NCBI GenBank assembly: GCA_016350165.1
Contig: CP066225.1
Span: 3,038,001-3,102,000 of the forward strand
From: Planctomycetota bacterium
GTDB lineage: Bacteria > Planctomycetota > Phycisphaerae > Phycisphaerales > Phycisphaeraceae
Length of the DNA stretch: 64,000 nt
Reading direction: 5' to 3'
In this document: positions 36,125 to 45,362 of the stretch, in pieces
Position numbering within the stretch: position 1 is the stretch's first letter
How the letters are laid out: every line of letters starts with the position of its first letter
Made by a program: the position numbers and the translations under genes
Notes under the pieces: model-generated
What the model was told of the DNA's origin: nothing
Database searches by the model: none
The model's input: the letters and a program-made list of their open reading frames with translations, nothing else

Positions 36125-37630
36125 ATGACTAATCCAGCATTAAACAAGCAACCCAACGGTGCTTTCTGCTTCGTATTCAGAGCCGTTCTCGTCGTAGGTG
36201 GACTCGCCGGTTTTTCCTACGGCTACGATCTCACCGTCCTCTCCGGTGCACTTCTTTTTCTCAAACAGAAGTTTGAAATGAGTGACGCACTCGCAGGTTT
36301 CCTCACCGGCGCCCTTGTACTCGGCGGCGCTTTCGGTGCACTAATCAGTGGCAGCATCGCAGACAAATCCGGCCGTCGTTTCGCAAACATTTTCGCCATG
36401 GCACTCCTCATCATTGGCGTCCTCATCACGACCTTCACGCCCAACATTACATGGATGATCATCGGCCGCATTATCCTCGGCATCGGCGCAGGCTCCATGA
36501 CCGTCGTTGCACCAATGTATATCGCTGAAATAGCACCACCCGCAACACGTGGTGCTATGGTTACAATCTTTCAGCTAGCCCTCACCCTCGGCATCATGGT
36601 TTCATTCATCGTCGATACCTCACTCGCGCATTCCGAAGCATGGCGTTGGATGTTCGGTCTCAACCTTATCCCTGCGGGCTTAGCCTTCGTTCTCCTTTTT
36701 CTCATCCCTCAATCCCCACGTTGGCTCATCAGTAAAAATCGTGATGAAAAAGCCGCAACAATCCTTTCGCACACAATGACTCCCGAGAACGTGACCGCCA
36801 CTGTCGCTTCAATTAAAGAAGACATGAGTCACATTGAACGCGCCTCATGGTCCGAGCTCTTCTCAGGCAAACTCTTCAAAGTCGTTCTCATCGGCGTCAT
36901 CCTCATGTGTATTCAGCAAATCTCAGGCGTTAACACCGTCTTCTATTACGCACCATTCATCTTCGAAGCAGCCGGCTTTGAATCAAGCAAAGCCGCACTC
37001 ATCGCCACCACTTCCGTCGGCATTATCAACTTCCTCATGACACTCATCGCTGTCGCTACCGTTGATCGTTGGGGCCGTAGACCACTATTTTTACTGGGTC
37101 TTTCGCTCATGATCATCTCGCTCACCGTCCTCGGTATCACCTTTTATCTCACGCAAGGACTCGCCGCACCTGCAACCGAAATTATGCAATCCTCCAGCGG
37201 TGGCGGACATACTGCCGCAACAAACCTCGCACATGCAGCACACGCACATCAAGCCGCAACTCACACCACATCAACAACCTCGCCAATCCTCGGCTACATC
37301 ACCATCGCATGTCTCATGCTCTTCATCTCAAGCTTCGCCCTCTCCCTCGGCCCCATCTGCTTTGTTACCGTCTCTGAAATCTTTCCTACAAAAATACGCT
37401 CCAAGGCAATCGCCCTCGCGCTTACCGCTAACTGGCTTGGCAACTTTTTCGTCGCACAAACCTTCCTCGTCTTCCTCGACTCCATCGGCGTTGCCATGAC
37501 CTTCTGGATGTATGCCATCATCAACACCGCCGCACTCATCTTTGTCTTCTTCCTAGTCCCCGAAACCAAAGGACACACGCTCGAAGAAATCGAAACACGC
37601 TGGATCGAGAACGGAGAAAAGCTTCGTTGA
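36125..37630 (+). CDS. MFS sugar transporter (sugar porter family)
   Basis: A 501-aa, 12-segment inner-membrane symporter. Sugar-porter signatures are visible: GYDLTVLSGALL in segment 1, ADKSGRR in the first cytoplasmic loop, APMYIAEIAPPATRGAMV near 135-155, PQSPRWLISKNR before the central loop, the second-half DRWGRRPLFLLG, and the closing VPETKGHTLEEIE. It should bring a hexose or pentose into the cell, probably with H+. A 35-residue His/Ala/Thr-rich insertion (about 355-390) sits in an outward-facing loop between late segments, which is not usual for the family. The gene ends at a bidirectional terminator shared with the sulfatase gene. Confidence 0.92.
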   Translation: MTNPALNKQPNGAFCFVFRAVLVVGGLAGFSYGYDLTVLSGALLFLKQKFEMSDALAGFLTGALVLGGAFGALISGSIADKSGRRFANIFAMALLIIGVLITTFTPNITWMIIGRIILGIGAGSMTVVAPMYIAEIAPPATRGAMVTIFQLALTLGIMVSFIVDTSLAHSEAWRWMFGLNLIPAGLAFVLLFLIPQSPRWLISKNRDEKAATILSHTMTPENVTATVASIKEDMSHIERASWSELFSGKLFKVVLIGVILMCIQQISGVNTVFYYAPFIFEAAGFESSKAALIATTSVGIINFLMTLIAVATVDRWGRRPLFLLGLSLMIISLTVLGITFYLTQGLAAPATEIMQSSSGGGHTAATNLAHAAHAHQAATHTTSTTSPILGYITIACLMLFISSFALSLGPICFVTVSEIFPTKIRSKAIALALTANWLGNFFVAQTFLVFLDSIGVAMTFWMYAIINTAALIFVFFLVPETKGHTLEEIETRWIENGEKLR

Positions 37631-37651
37631 TCCTATTTAACAGTTAGGCAT

Positions 37652-37686
37652 AAAAAAACGCTCCCTTTTTAAGGAGCGTTTTTTTT
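37652..37686. terminator. bidirectional terminator
   Basis: AAAAACGCTCC and GGAGCGTTTTT form an 11-bp stem with U-runs on both strands, between the convergent transporter and sulfatase genes. Confidence 0.92.
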
Positions 37687-37699
37687 GACTATCAATTGA

Positions 37700-39223
37700 T
37701 TAGATCATGAAGGCTTCAGGTTTCGGGTCAGCCTCTTTGGGATGTTTCGCAGCCAACTCTTCAGCCGCCTTATCACGTCCCGTCGCCTTCAACCTCTCGA
37801 TATACATCGGCAACCGCCCACGTGTATGTAGTGACCCACCTTCTTGCATCACCGTCCACATCGGGTCCTGCCCATGACTCGCCGTACGCATCATCTCCAT
37901 CGTCCAATCCGCAAGCAATCGCATCGCATAATTCGTGATCGCTTCTTCTTGCTCAGCTATATCATGCTGTTCATGTGGATCGTCCGTCAGATTAAACAAC
38001 ATAATATCCGGGAAGTTGTGATACCCATCATGGAACGAGCGTATCGCAATATATGCCTTGTTTTCATAATCAAAACGCACCGCTCGCTGACACGACCATG
38101 CCCCTTGACTAATCACTGCATAGTCGCGCACTTCCGCTGATTTTGCCTCTTTAAATTTCGCAGCAAAACCAACACCATCCCAATTTTCTGGCACCTTCTG
38201 TCCCAACATCTCAATCACCATCGCAGCCATATCATAATGCTGAATGATCGAGTCATCACAACGTCCCGCCTGACCATCCGTCACGCCAGGCCATCTGATT
38301 ATCAAAGGTATATGCCCCGTTATCTCATCCGCCGTCTGATGATCACCATAGATGTTCAACTCACCAAGATTCTCACCATGATCCGCCGAAATAATCACAG
38401 CCGTATCCTCAAGCACGCCCTTTTCTTCAAGCGCCTTCAAGAACAACCCAACATAATGATCCGCATACTTAACGCCACGATCGTAGCCATCAAACATACG
38501 ACGCGCATCATCCATCGACTCAATTTTATTAGGTTGATCCGGATACTTCTCAGCAATCACTTTCGCATAACCACAATGATCATACCCATTCACTTCACGC
38601 GCACTATGTGGCCCCTGACCATCCCAATGCGATTGCCTCACCGCTTCCGTATACCACTCAGGAATTGGATCATTCTTATAATCCTCTTCAAATTCCCCCG
38701 GCACACGATAGGGCGTATGCGGGTCCCACAAATTAATATGTAGGAACCAATCCTCACGCTCCGCATTTCTTTCAAACCACTCTAGCGCAACAGGCCCAAC
38801 CTCATCCGCACGCTCCATCCCACATCCACCAGTATTATGGATCTCGTTAAATCCAGCATACCAATGCCACGCCGAATGCCTTTCACCAAATGGAGAAATC
38901 ATCGCCGTATGCAGACCAGCCTGACGCATCACTGCCGCCCAACTCGTATTCGCATATTCATCTCTGAATAGTCGCTGCTTCCCCTCAATAAAAGGCTGCG
39001 ACGCCACGCCACCATGATTGATCACACCCGTATGAATCCCCGCACGCCCCGCAAACAATGCCGATCGACTCGGCAAACAAGGTACATCCGTCGAATAACA
39101 ATTGTTAAACTTAATCCCGCTCGCTGCTACCTTGTCAATATTCGGACTCGTGTCCCTGTGATAGCCATAGCAACCAAGATGATCCGGGCGCAACGAGTCA
39201 ATATCGATATACAAAATGCGCAT
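37700..39223 (-). CDS. formylglycine-type sulfatase, apparently cytoplasmic
   Basis: A 507-aa type I sulfatase (alkaline-phosphatase fold). Metal ligands start at YIDIDSLRPDH (Asp7, Asp9), and Cys49 in CLPSRSALFAGR is the residue to be converted to formylglycine (C-x-P-S-R). Later ADHGEN and GDH(Q) supply further metal ligands. Unlike most planctomycete sulfatases it has no signal peptide, so it acts on a small imported sulfated molecule, or the family is nearer to phosphonate-monoester hydrolases. It is 20 bases downstream of its IclR-type regulator, an obvious two-gene operon. No maturation enzyme gene is in the window. Confidence 0.9.
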   Translation of the reverse strand: MRILYIDIDSLRPDHLGCYGYHRDTSPNIDKVAASGIKFNNCYSTDVPCLPSRSALFAGRAGIHTGVINHGGVASQPFIEGKQRLFRDEYANTSWAAVMRQAGLHTAMISPFGERHSAWHWYAGFNEIHNTGGCGMERADEVGPVALEWFERNAEREDWFLHINLWDPHTPYRVPGEFEEDYKNDPIPEWYTEAVRQSHWDGQGPHSAREVNGYDHCGYAKVIAEKYPDQPNKIESMDDARRMFDGYDRGVKYADHYVGLFLKALEEKGVLEDTAVIISADHGENLGELNIYGDHQTADEITGHIPLIIRWPGVTDGQAGRCDDSIIQHYDMAAMVIEMLGQKVPENWDGVGFAAKFKEAKSAEVRDYAVISQGAWSCQRAVRFDYENKAYIAIRSFHDGYHNFPDIMLFNLTDDPHEQHDIAEQEEAITNYAMRLLADWTMEMMRTASHGQDPMWTVMQEGGSLHTRGRLPMYIERLKATGRDKAAEELAAKHPKEADPKPEAFMI

Positions 39224-39243
39224 AATTACTTCCTAAACTCATT

Positions 39244-40041
39244 TCATGATAAGTGTCCATTGATCAAATTTGTATTGATGATGCTGCCTGCGTTTTTGAT
39301 GTTTCTTATCATCGCCTGATCGAGCTGTCGCATCGTCGGATGACATACCTGCGCTATCGCAAGTACACCAATCAGCGTGCGGTTCGTCCTGAACAGCGGG
39401 ATACCCAATCGCATCACGCCACCATAGTTGTAACCACAATCAATGCCATACTCGTTCGCCTTAGCGAGGTTAATCAGTTGTTCAGCCCTGTCAACGGTGA
39501 TCTCAATTTGCTTCGCATCTGTCCACACCCAACTCTGCTGACTCTTCAGTATGTCTGTACCCAAACCATACGCACACGCTACCTGCATCAACGCATCAAT
39601 TTCCTGCTGCTCTCGTTGATAACCAATTCGCATACGTACTGTCACCTCAGTATCCAAAGGCTCAATACGCTCAACTAATTCCAAATGCTGTCTATTAAAA
39701 TAGTGCAACTCAACCGTATGACCCACTGTTCTGCAAAGTTTTTGCATACTCGTGACTGCCGCTTGCTTTAACACCGCAACCTCACCATTCACTGGCATAA
39801 TCTGCACTAACCCGCGATACCGCCTGCCACCATCCTCTCGCTCGACAAACTGCATCATCTCCAAACTACGCAGCAGTCTCAGCACCGATGACTTCGGCCA
39901 GCCCGTCGCCTCCGACAACTGACCCAGCGTCGACATACCATCCTTTGACAACAACTGGATGATCCTCAACCCTCTTCTTAACGCCGGGGCTGGATCAACC
40001 TTCGGCGACTTCTCAGTTTCTGTTATCATATTGTGTTCCAT
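39244..40041 (-). CDS. IclR-family transcriptional regulator of the sulfatase
   Basis: A 265-aa regulator. The N-terminal winged helix-turn-helix (RRGLRIIQLLSKDGMSTLGQLSEATGWPKSSVLRLLRSLE, cut here into its span of about 22-62) is followed by the IclR ligand-binding domain to the C-terminus (GVMRLGIPLF, IGVLAIAQ). The TTG at 40047 opens the frame, but ATG at 40041 or 40029 is likelier. A 20-bp palindrome 75-95 bases upstream and a matching half-site overlapping the start suggest autoregulation and control of the sulfatase by a small-molecule signal, probably a sugar acid or sulfated sugar. Confidence 0.9.
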   Translation of the reverse strand: MEHNMITETEKSPKVDPAPALRRGLRIIQLLSKDGMSTLGQLSEATGWPKSSVLRLLRSLEMMQFVEREDGGRRYRGLVQIMPVNGEVAVLKQAAVTSMQKLCRTVGHTVELHYFNRQHLELVERIEPLDTEVTVRMRIGYQREQQEIDALMQVACAYGLGTDILKSQQSWVWTDAKQIEITVDRAEQLINLAKANEYGIDCGYNYGGVMRLGIPLFRTNRTLIGVLAIAQVCHPTMRQLDQAMIRNIKNAGSIINTNLINGHLS

Positions 40042-40114
40042 ATGCAAAATGTAATGCCAATATAACGTGCGTACAATCAGCCTTTTTCCATAACTTATGC
40101 CAGAAAAATCCTAC

Positions 40115-40134
40115 ATATGGAACATGTACCATAT
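40115..40134. promoter_or_regulatory. palindromic operator for the IclR regulator
   Basis: ATATGG-A-ACATGT-A-CCATAT is a near-perfect 20-bp palindrome in front of the regulator-sulfatase operon. The left half CATATGGAACA recurs at the regulator start (minus strand, 40035-40046). IclR proteins bind such sites, so autoregulation is likely. Confidence 0.7.
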
Positions 40135-40141
40135 ACGGGAT

Positions 40142-40425
40142 TGCATGCAGCTTCTCAATTTGCTCATTGCCGGGTTTCTACTAACGTTCGTCTTTTCAAT
40201 CATTAGTTAAAATAGGTCATCATTGCTCCAGCTTTTCGTCTTTCTTTTTTAGCAAGGCAATGACGTTTTGTTTCATTCTTTCTTTCAGGCATTGGTAACT
40301 CTCAGTGCTGTTGTTTTTGACATTCGTTCGTTAGCGCATAGGGAAATGCGAAGTATCTAACCAACGATGCAGTTCATGTCAGAATGCGGCCGGTTGATGA
40401 CGACTCACAGGGAAACGAGGGATTT
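40142..40425 (+). other. leader before the PEP-CTERM-variant gene
   Basis: No gene seen. It probably holds the promoter of the next gene; no clear site stands out. Confidence 0.3.
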
Positions 40426-41109
40426 ATGATTGCTAAAACGATTGCAATAGGCACCGCATCATTGCTGATCGGCGTATCTGCACTCCAAGCAAAAACCGTC
40501 ACACACTCTTTCTACGGCACGATCAGTTCCGTTGAACATAAAGACAAAATTGGATACTTCGATCAAGCAAACGTAGGCGATGAAATCCGCTTCCGTTATG
40601 CATTCGATGATCAAGCGATCCAATCGCCAAACCCAAACAACGCATCGTTTAATTCACCTTTCCAGTTCTGGTCCATCTCTATCGCTGACCAAACCGTCGC
40701 GCGATTCGGATCACTCATCAACGAAAACGATACCGCCACATTCTTTAATGATCAGGCCGGCTTCGTTAAAGATGGCATGACATACAACGTACTCGGCGAC
40801 TCCACCGGGTCATGGGGACTCTTCCTCTCACTCGATGACTTCGAAGGCAACGCAATGTCTTCCGCCGACCTCTCAAACCCAATCGACTTTGGCGCATTCG
40901 ATGCCGTCATCGGCAACATCGTCTACTACGATGCTCAAGACAACAATGCATTCGCTATTCAACAGTCAGGCTTCCCATCCGTCGCCATTGATTTTTCACT
41001 CGGACGCTTCGAAACCTCACACCCCATCACTGCTCCATCACCTGTTGCTGCAGGCATGGGCATCGCAATGCTGGGTCTCCTCGCAGTACGCAGAAAACGT
41101 GCAAACTAA
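40426..41109 (+). CDS. exported protein with PEP-CTERM-variant tail
   Basis: A 227-aa secreted protein. GAGGG lies before the ATG at 40426, and MIAKTIAIGTASLLIGVSALQA is a signal peptide. The end is APSPVAAGMGIAMLGLLAVRRKRAN: a Pro-rich motif, hydrophobic segment and basic cluster in the order of a sorting signal, with the APSPV variant I associate with some planctomycete proteins. The middle is unrecognised and looks like a beta-sandwich (HSFYGTISSVEHKDKIGYF, then regular strands). Its own terminator follows, so it is a single-gene unit. Confidence 0.8.
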   Translation: MIAKTIAIGTASLLIGVSALQAKTVTHSFYGTISSVEHKDKIGYFDQANVGDEIRFRYAFDDQAIQSPNPNNASFNSPFQFWSISIADQTVARFGSLINENDTATFFNDQAGFVKDGMTYNVLGDSTGSWGLFLSLDDFEGNAMSSADLSNPIDFGAFDAVIGNIVYYDAQDNNAFAIQQSGFPSVAIDFSLGRFETSHPITAPSPVAAGMGIAMLGLLAVRRKRAN

Positions 41110-41148
41110 AACAGACATTTAGTTGCCGATTCAATACAAACCATTTCA

Positions 41149-41175
41149 AAAACCCTGCAAACGCAGGGTTTTTTG
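41149..41175 (+). terminator. rho-independent terminator
   Basis: AACCCTGC and GCAGGGTT pair around AAAC, followed by TTTTTTG. Confidence 0.92.
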
Positions 41176-41457
41176 TTTTATTATCCAAGCAGACTCTTCC
41201 CCACAAATGCCCAACCCCACGATACGCTTCAGCGCAATACTTCACCAATAGACAGCGAGCCACGCTCACCGTGCCCACTCCTCACACCTCTCCATCACAT
41301 GATTCAATCGTCCAGCCCACGACACGCTATAGTGAAACAATTCACCGATAACCAACTACATGCCAATTATTAACACCCACCTGCACTTCACTCTTCGCCG
41401 CGAACCGACTAGACTTTAGTACCACAAACTAACCGCTATGAGCAACAGGATGTATTC

Positions 41458-42255
41458 ATGATTTTTAATTGGCTCGCAGAACGTCGACGCAAAGCAATTC
41501 TCGCAGAACCATTCCCAGCACAATGGGAAGATTATCTCCTGCAAAACATGGCTCACTACAGCTACCTCGACCCACAAGAACGCAAACAACTTCGCGACTT
41601 CACACAAGTCTTCGTTGAAGAAAAAGAATGGGAACCCTGCGGTGGCATCGATCTTACCGACGAAATCAAAGTCACCATCGCAGCTCAAGCATGCCTCCTC
41701 TTACTCGGGCTCGATCACATTCTCTATAAAAATGTTCATTCAATTCTCGTCTATCCATCGACTGTAACACCTGTCTATCCGACAGGCTACTGGAACATGG
41801 AAGGCGAAGTCTGCGCCGAACCCATGCCTATCCTCGGCCAAGCTTCAATGGGCGGTCCCGTCATTCTTGTTTGGGACGCAGTACGTCACGGCGGCATCCA
41901 TCCCGAAAACGGACACAACGTTGTCTACCACGAGTTCGCTCACAAACTCGACATGCTTGACGGCAGCATCAACGGCACACCCCCACTCGAAACCAAAGAA
42001 CAGTACAGACAGTGGGCTGAAGTCTGTACTCGCGAATACAACGAACTCCGCGCCCGCGCCGAACGTGGCCGCCGCTCATTCCTCGATGCATATGGCGCAA
42101 CCAACGAAGCTGAATTCTTTTCCGTCGCAACTGAATACTTCTTTGAGAAGCCAGTGAAAATGGAAGAGGATCACAATGATTTGTATCAAGTACTGAAAGG
42201 CTTCTACAACCAGGACACCGCCGCCCGCCAGCGTCGTCATCACGATAACCGTTAG
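41458..42255 (+). CDS. MtfA-family zinc peptidase
   Basis: A 265-aa protein of the MtfA family. The zinc motif HEFAH (158-162) is intact, with a further acidic ligand expected in the later EAEFFSVATEYFFE (about 221-234). In enterobacteria MtfA binds the glucose repressor Mlc and influences glucose uptake, but distant members are simply cytosolic metallopeptidases; an Mlc partner is not seen here. It lies alone between an intergenic stretch and the start of the G-rich segment. Confidence 0.88.
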   Translation: MIFNWLAERRRKAILAEPFPAQWEDYLLQNMAHYSYLDPQERKQLRDFTQVFVEEKEWEPCGGIDLTDEIKVTIAAQACLLLLGLDHILYKNVHSILVYPSTVTPVYPTGYWNMEGEVCAEPMPILGQASMGGPVILVWDAVRHGGIHPENGHNVVYHEFAHKLDMLDGSINGTPPLETKEQYRQWAEVCTREYNELRARAERGRRSFLDAYGATNEAEFFSVATEYFFEKPVKMEEDHNDLYQVLKGFYNQDTAARQRRHHDNR

Positions 42256-42507
42256 TACACTTCAAACGCCATAACCCATCTGCATTCACGATCCAAGCAC
42301 GCACATCAGAGCCGTGATCGCGTTGTATATACAAGAACATATAAGTCGCGCTTGAATGCGAATATGAGTCATACCATGACTGATGTATCATCACATCTGC
42401 AATGAATTAGTGCACTTTTCAGTCAGAATTGTTATTGCCGACGGAAATGGCTGATGGATAATGGGCTCTCGAAAATTTGTGAAGTGCATGTGTGAGGTAT
42501 ACATCGT

Positions 42508-43674
42508 GTGCGCATGAGAAAGAGCAAAGCAATGTTGAAGTTAGCAGTCATTGGTGCGGGTGGTCGTGGTCATATTTCGAAGATGGCGCATCAGCCAGAA
42601 AACGGCGCGGCGCTTGTTGCGTTGTGTGATACAGACCCAAAAGCGTTCGAAATTTATCACGAACTGCTGGGAAGGGATATCGCAACCTACGGTGATTATC
42701 GTGAAGTGTTAAAACGCGATGACATTGATGCGGTGATTATTGCGACGCCTGATTTTTTGCATGAAGAACAAGCAGTGGCTGCGCTCGAGGCGGGGAAGGG
42801 TGTATACCTTGAGAAGCCGATGGCGATTACGATTGAAGGTTGTGATCGAATACTGAAAACAGCTAAAAAAACAGGGATAAAATTGTATGTGGGACACAAC
42901 ATGCGATTCTTTCCTGTGATGCAAAAAATGCGCGAGATTATCGAGTCGGGTCGCATTGGTGATGTGCAGGCGATTTGGTGTCGTCACTTTATTTCATATG
43001 GCGGGGATGCGTACTTCAAAGATTGGCATTCAGAAAGTAAGAACACAACGGGTTTATTGTTACAAAAGGGTGCGCATGATATTGATGTGATTCATTATTT
43101 GGCAGGCAGTCATACCGTGCGCACGGTGGGGATGGGGATGTTGTCGGTATATGACAAGGTTGCGGATCGTCGGGGTGCGGATGAGAAGGGGGATGCGAGG
43201 ATTGATGAAGGGAATTGGCCGCCGTTGGAGCAGAAGGGGGTTTCGCCTGTGATTGATGTTGAGGATCATTCGATGGTGATGATGCAGATGGCGAATGGTG
43301 TGCAGGGAAGTTATATGCAATGCCATTATTCGCCGGATGATGTGCGGAACTATACGGTGATCGGAACGAAGGGACGGATTGAAAATATTGGTGATCACTC
43401 GACGGAAGATAAAATAGCAAAGGTGCGTGTGTGGGACGCGCGGAACGGATTTAATGAGTTGGGCGATGAAGAGATTGCGGTGCCTGTTGCGGAGGGAACG
43501 CATGGTGGTGCGGACCCGATGATCATGGATGATTTTGTGCGTTATTTAAAGAGTGGTGAGTTGAGGGGGGCGACGCCTTGGGATGCGCGGCAGTCAGTTG
43601 CGGTGGGATGTTTGGCGACAGAGAGTTTGCGGAATGGGAATGTTGCGATGGATGTGCCGGGGTATGAAGGTTGA
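42508..43674 (+). CDS. Gfo/Idh/MocA-family oxidoreductase
   Basis: A 388-aa NAD(P)-dependent oxidoreductase acting on a sugar or polyol. The N-terminal Rossmann motif is AVIGAGGRG, followed by the family's YLEKPMAIT (Glu-Lys-Pro, with the catalytic Lys) and the substrate-domain KGAHDIDVIHYLAG, containing the usual Asp-x-x-x-x-His. The GTG at 42508 has GAGG 8-10 bases upstream; ATG at 42514 or 42532 are alternatives. The substrate cannot be named. It is the first gene of the segment with G-rich top strand, and its codons end in G far more than those of the sulfatase region. Confidence 0.9.
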   Translation: MRMRKSKAMLKLAVIGAGGRGHISKMAHQPENGAALVALCDTDPKAFEIYHELLGRDIATYGDYREVLKRDDIDAVIIATPDFLHEEQAVAALEAGKGVYLEKPMAITIEGCDRILKTAKKTGIKLYVGHNMRFFPVMQKMREIIESGRIGDVQAIWCRHFISYGGDAYFKDWHSESKNTTGLLLQKGAHDIDVIHYLAGSHTVRTVGMGMLSVYDKVADRRGADEKGDARIDEGNWPPLEQKGVSPVIDVEDHSMVMMQMANGVQGSYMQCHYSPDDVRNYTVIGTKGRIENIGDHSTEDKIAKVRVWDARNGFNELGDEEIAVPVAEGTHGGADPMIMDDFVRYLKSGELRGATPWDARQSVAVGCLATESLRNGNVAMDVPGYEG

Positions 43675-44301
43675 GACGTTGGTGATTCGGTTTTGTGCGC
43701 ACGTTTTGTTTGAAAGTTGGTTTTTGAGATGGTCTTAAAAGTGCTGTTTGAAAATGAGTCTATGCGCGTATTAGTCGAATTGGTGAGCGGTATTGTAAAG
43801 TTTTGTGATAAATAAAGGAGTTATGAATAGGGAGGCGAGCTTTTGTGCGCACGAATGTGAAAGTTTATTGATTTTCGATGATTTTCCCGTAGTAGGAAAT
43901 GGTCTGTTTTGGCTTGAAATGAGTAAGAAATGGCGCGTTTTAGGTTGGTATTAGTTAGAAAATGACTTGTTTTTAAGGGGCGATTGCGTGTTTGTGCGCG
44001 CGTTTTGTTTTGATGTTGGTTTGGTATGGGTTTTGCTGTGGGAAGTGTTTTAAGCATGTTGGATTGCGGTGTCCTCTATGGGGCCGGACCGGCCATTGAG
44101 GCTTTGAGCAAAGGATTGGGTTTAAGCGGGGGGCGGAGTGAGGAGGTGTGGGCTTTGGGTGAGGGGTGTGGGGATGATGGGTTGTTTCACTAGAACGTAT
44201 CGTTGGTTGGAGAGAGGAGTGTGTGGGGGGATTGAAGTGTGTTGGTGATTATGGAAATGTTTAGATGAGGTGATGGTTTTGGGTAGAGAATTGTTGGTGA
44301 T
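43675..44301. repeat. G-rich intergenic region with several short interspersed repeats
   Basis: No gene. Three kinds of repeat are visible. A 30-base unit beginning TTTGTGCGC occurs at 43692-43725 and 43991-44024 with few mismatches, and in part at 43842-43866. A 31-base imperfect palindrome with core GGCCGGACCGGCC is at 44071-44101. GTTTCACTAGAACGTATCG is at 44184-44202. The last two kinds recur at 45455-45671. The top strand here is extremely G-skewed (30 G and 5 C in 44101-44160). Confidence 0.75.
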
Positions 44302-44793
44302 TTATTGGGATGATTTGGAGCGTTTATTTATGTATTGGTAGGTTGATTTGAGAGTGGTGGCGATCATGTTGCCGGGGATGACGATGAAGATGAGTATGGT
44401 GTAGACATTAATGATGTTGAGGCGGTAGCCGCCGAGTCTGGCTCTGCTGTTATTGATTTGTGATGGTGATACGAAGAATCCGATGGTGATGATGGCTGCG
44501 ACGCTGAGGATGTATGCGATGTTGAGTATTGAGGGAGAGATGTCGGGATGTAGGGCATGGATGATGTAGTAAAGGGCTGTGAGAAAAATGGGTACAAAGA
44601 TCCAAGCGAGGGCGAGGATTGATTTGGGTAATGGTGGGTCTTCGGCTTCTTCGAGTATGCCGGCGTGGTTTACTTTTTTAACACCCCATCCGCAGTAGGG
44701 GCAGAAATGTGGAGAGCCTACGCCGGTGGCGTTGAATTTGGTTGGGCGGTTGCAGTTTGGGCAGCGTTTTGGAGTGTATAGGGTCTGAGTCAT
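44302..44793 (-). CDS. zinc-ribbon membrane protein, tandem family member 1
   Basis: A 163-aa protein of a family with four neighbouring copies. The N-terminal zinc ribbon has Cys11-Cys14 and Cys31-Cys34 in CPNC...CPYCGWG, then a linker and three membrane segments (about 58-82, 88-108, 122-146), the last containing FIVIPGNMIATTL. The IPG motif in the third segment recurs in sister proteins. No enzyme motif is seen. Function is unknown; a membrane-anchored nucleic acid or protein binder is only a guess. Ribosome-binding site and start are ordinary. Confidence 0.72.
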   Translation of the reverse strand: MTQTLYTPKRCPNCNRPTKFNATGVGSPHFCPYCGWGVKKVNHAGILEEAEDPPLPKSILALAWIFVPIFLTALYYIIHALHPDISPSILNIAYILSVAAIITIGFFVSPSQINNSRARLGGYRLNIINVYTILIFIVIPGNMIATTLKSTYQYINKRSKSSQ

Positions 44794-44864
44794 GGTCTTG
44801 CCCAGTTAGAAGAATGTCGTGTCTATTCGTCAGATAGTATGTGGAAATCAGGTGGGGAGGTTGG

Positions 44865-45362
44865 TTATTTGAATGGTTTTCGTTTTGGTGGGCAGTTGAA
44901 GATGCCTTTGATGGCGGTTGCGGTGATGGCGCCGGGGAGGAAGACGATGTAAATCATGATGAGGAAACGGAGGTTACGTTGGCCGGTGAAGTGGCCTTGG
45001 AAGTGGTCGGCATCGACGTTGTCGCCGATCATGGCAGGGTTGAAGACGAAGCCGATGGCGGTGAGGATGACGATGCCGACTAAGTAGCCTGCGGTGAATT
45101 GTGCTGGTTCGATGTCGTTGGCGAATTTGAGTACAAGGATGTAGGGAACGATGATGATGATAGGCGCAAGTATCCAACAGGCGATAATGATTTCGCGTGC
45201 GGCAGGTGGTTTTTTAGCTGGTTTTAAGACGCGAGAAGCTTTGATGGTATCCATGCCCCATCCGCAGTTGGTGCAGTAACGGGGAGCGCCTTTACCGGTG
45301 GTGTTGTATTTGGTTGCGCGGTTGCAGTTTGGACAGATGCGTGGAGCGGTTTGTGTTGCCAT
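44865..45362 (-). CDS. zinc-ribbon membrane protein, tandem family member 2
   Basis: A 165-aa sister of member 1. Zinc ribbon Cys10-Cys13 and Cys30-Cys33 (CPNCN...CTNCGWG), three membrane segments (about 57-80, 88-108, 131-155) and FLPG in the third segment. The similarity to member 1 in both the ribbon and the membrane part points to duplication. Function unknown. It lies 71 bases upstream of member 1 on the same strand. Confidence 0.72.
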   Translation of the reverse strand: MATQTAPRICPNCNRATKYNTTGKGAPRYCTNCGWGMDTIKASRVLKPAKKPPAAREIIIACWILAPIIIIVPYILVLKFANDIEPAQFTAGYLVGIVILTAIGFVFNPAMIGDNVDADHFQGHFTGQRNLRFLIMIYIVFLPGAITATAIKGIFNCPPKRKPFK

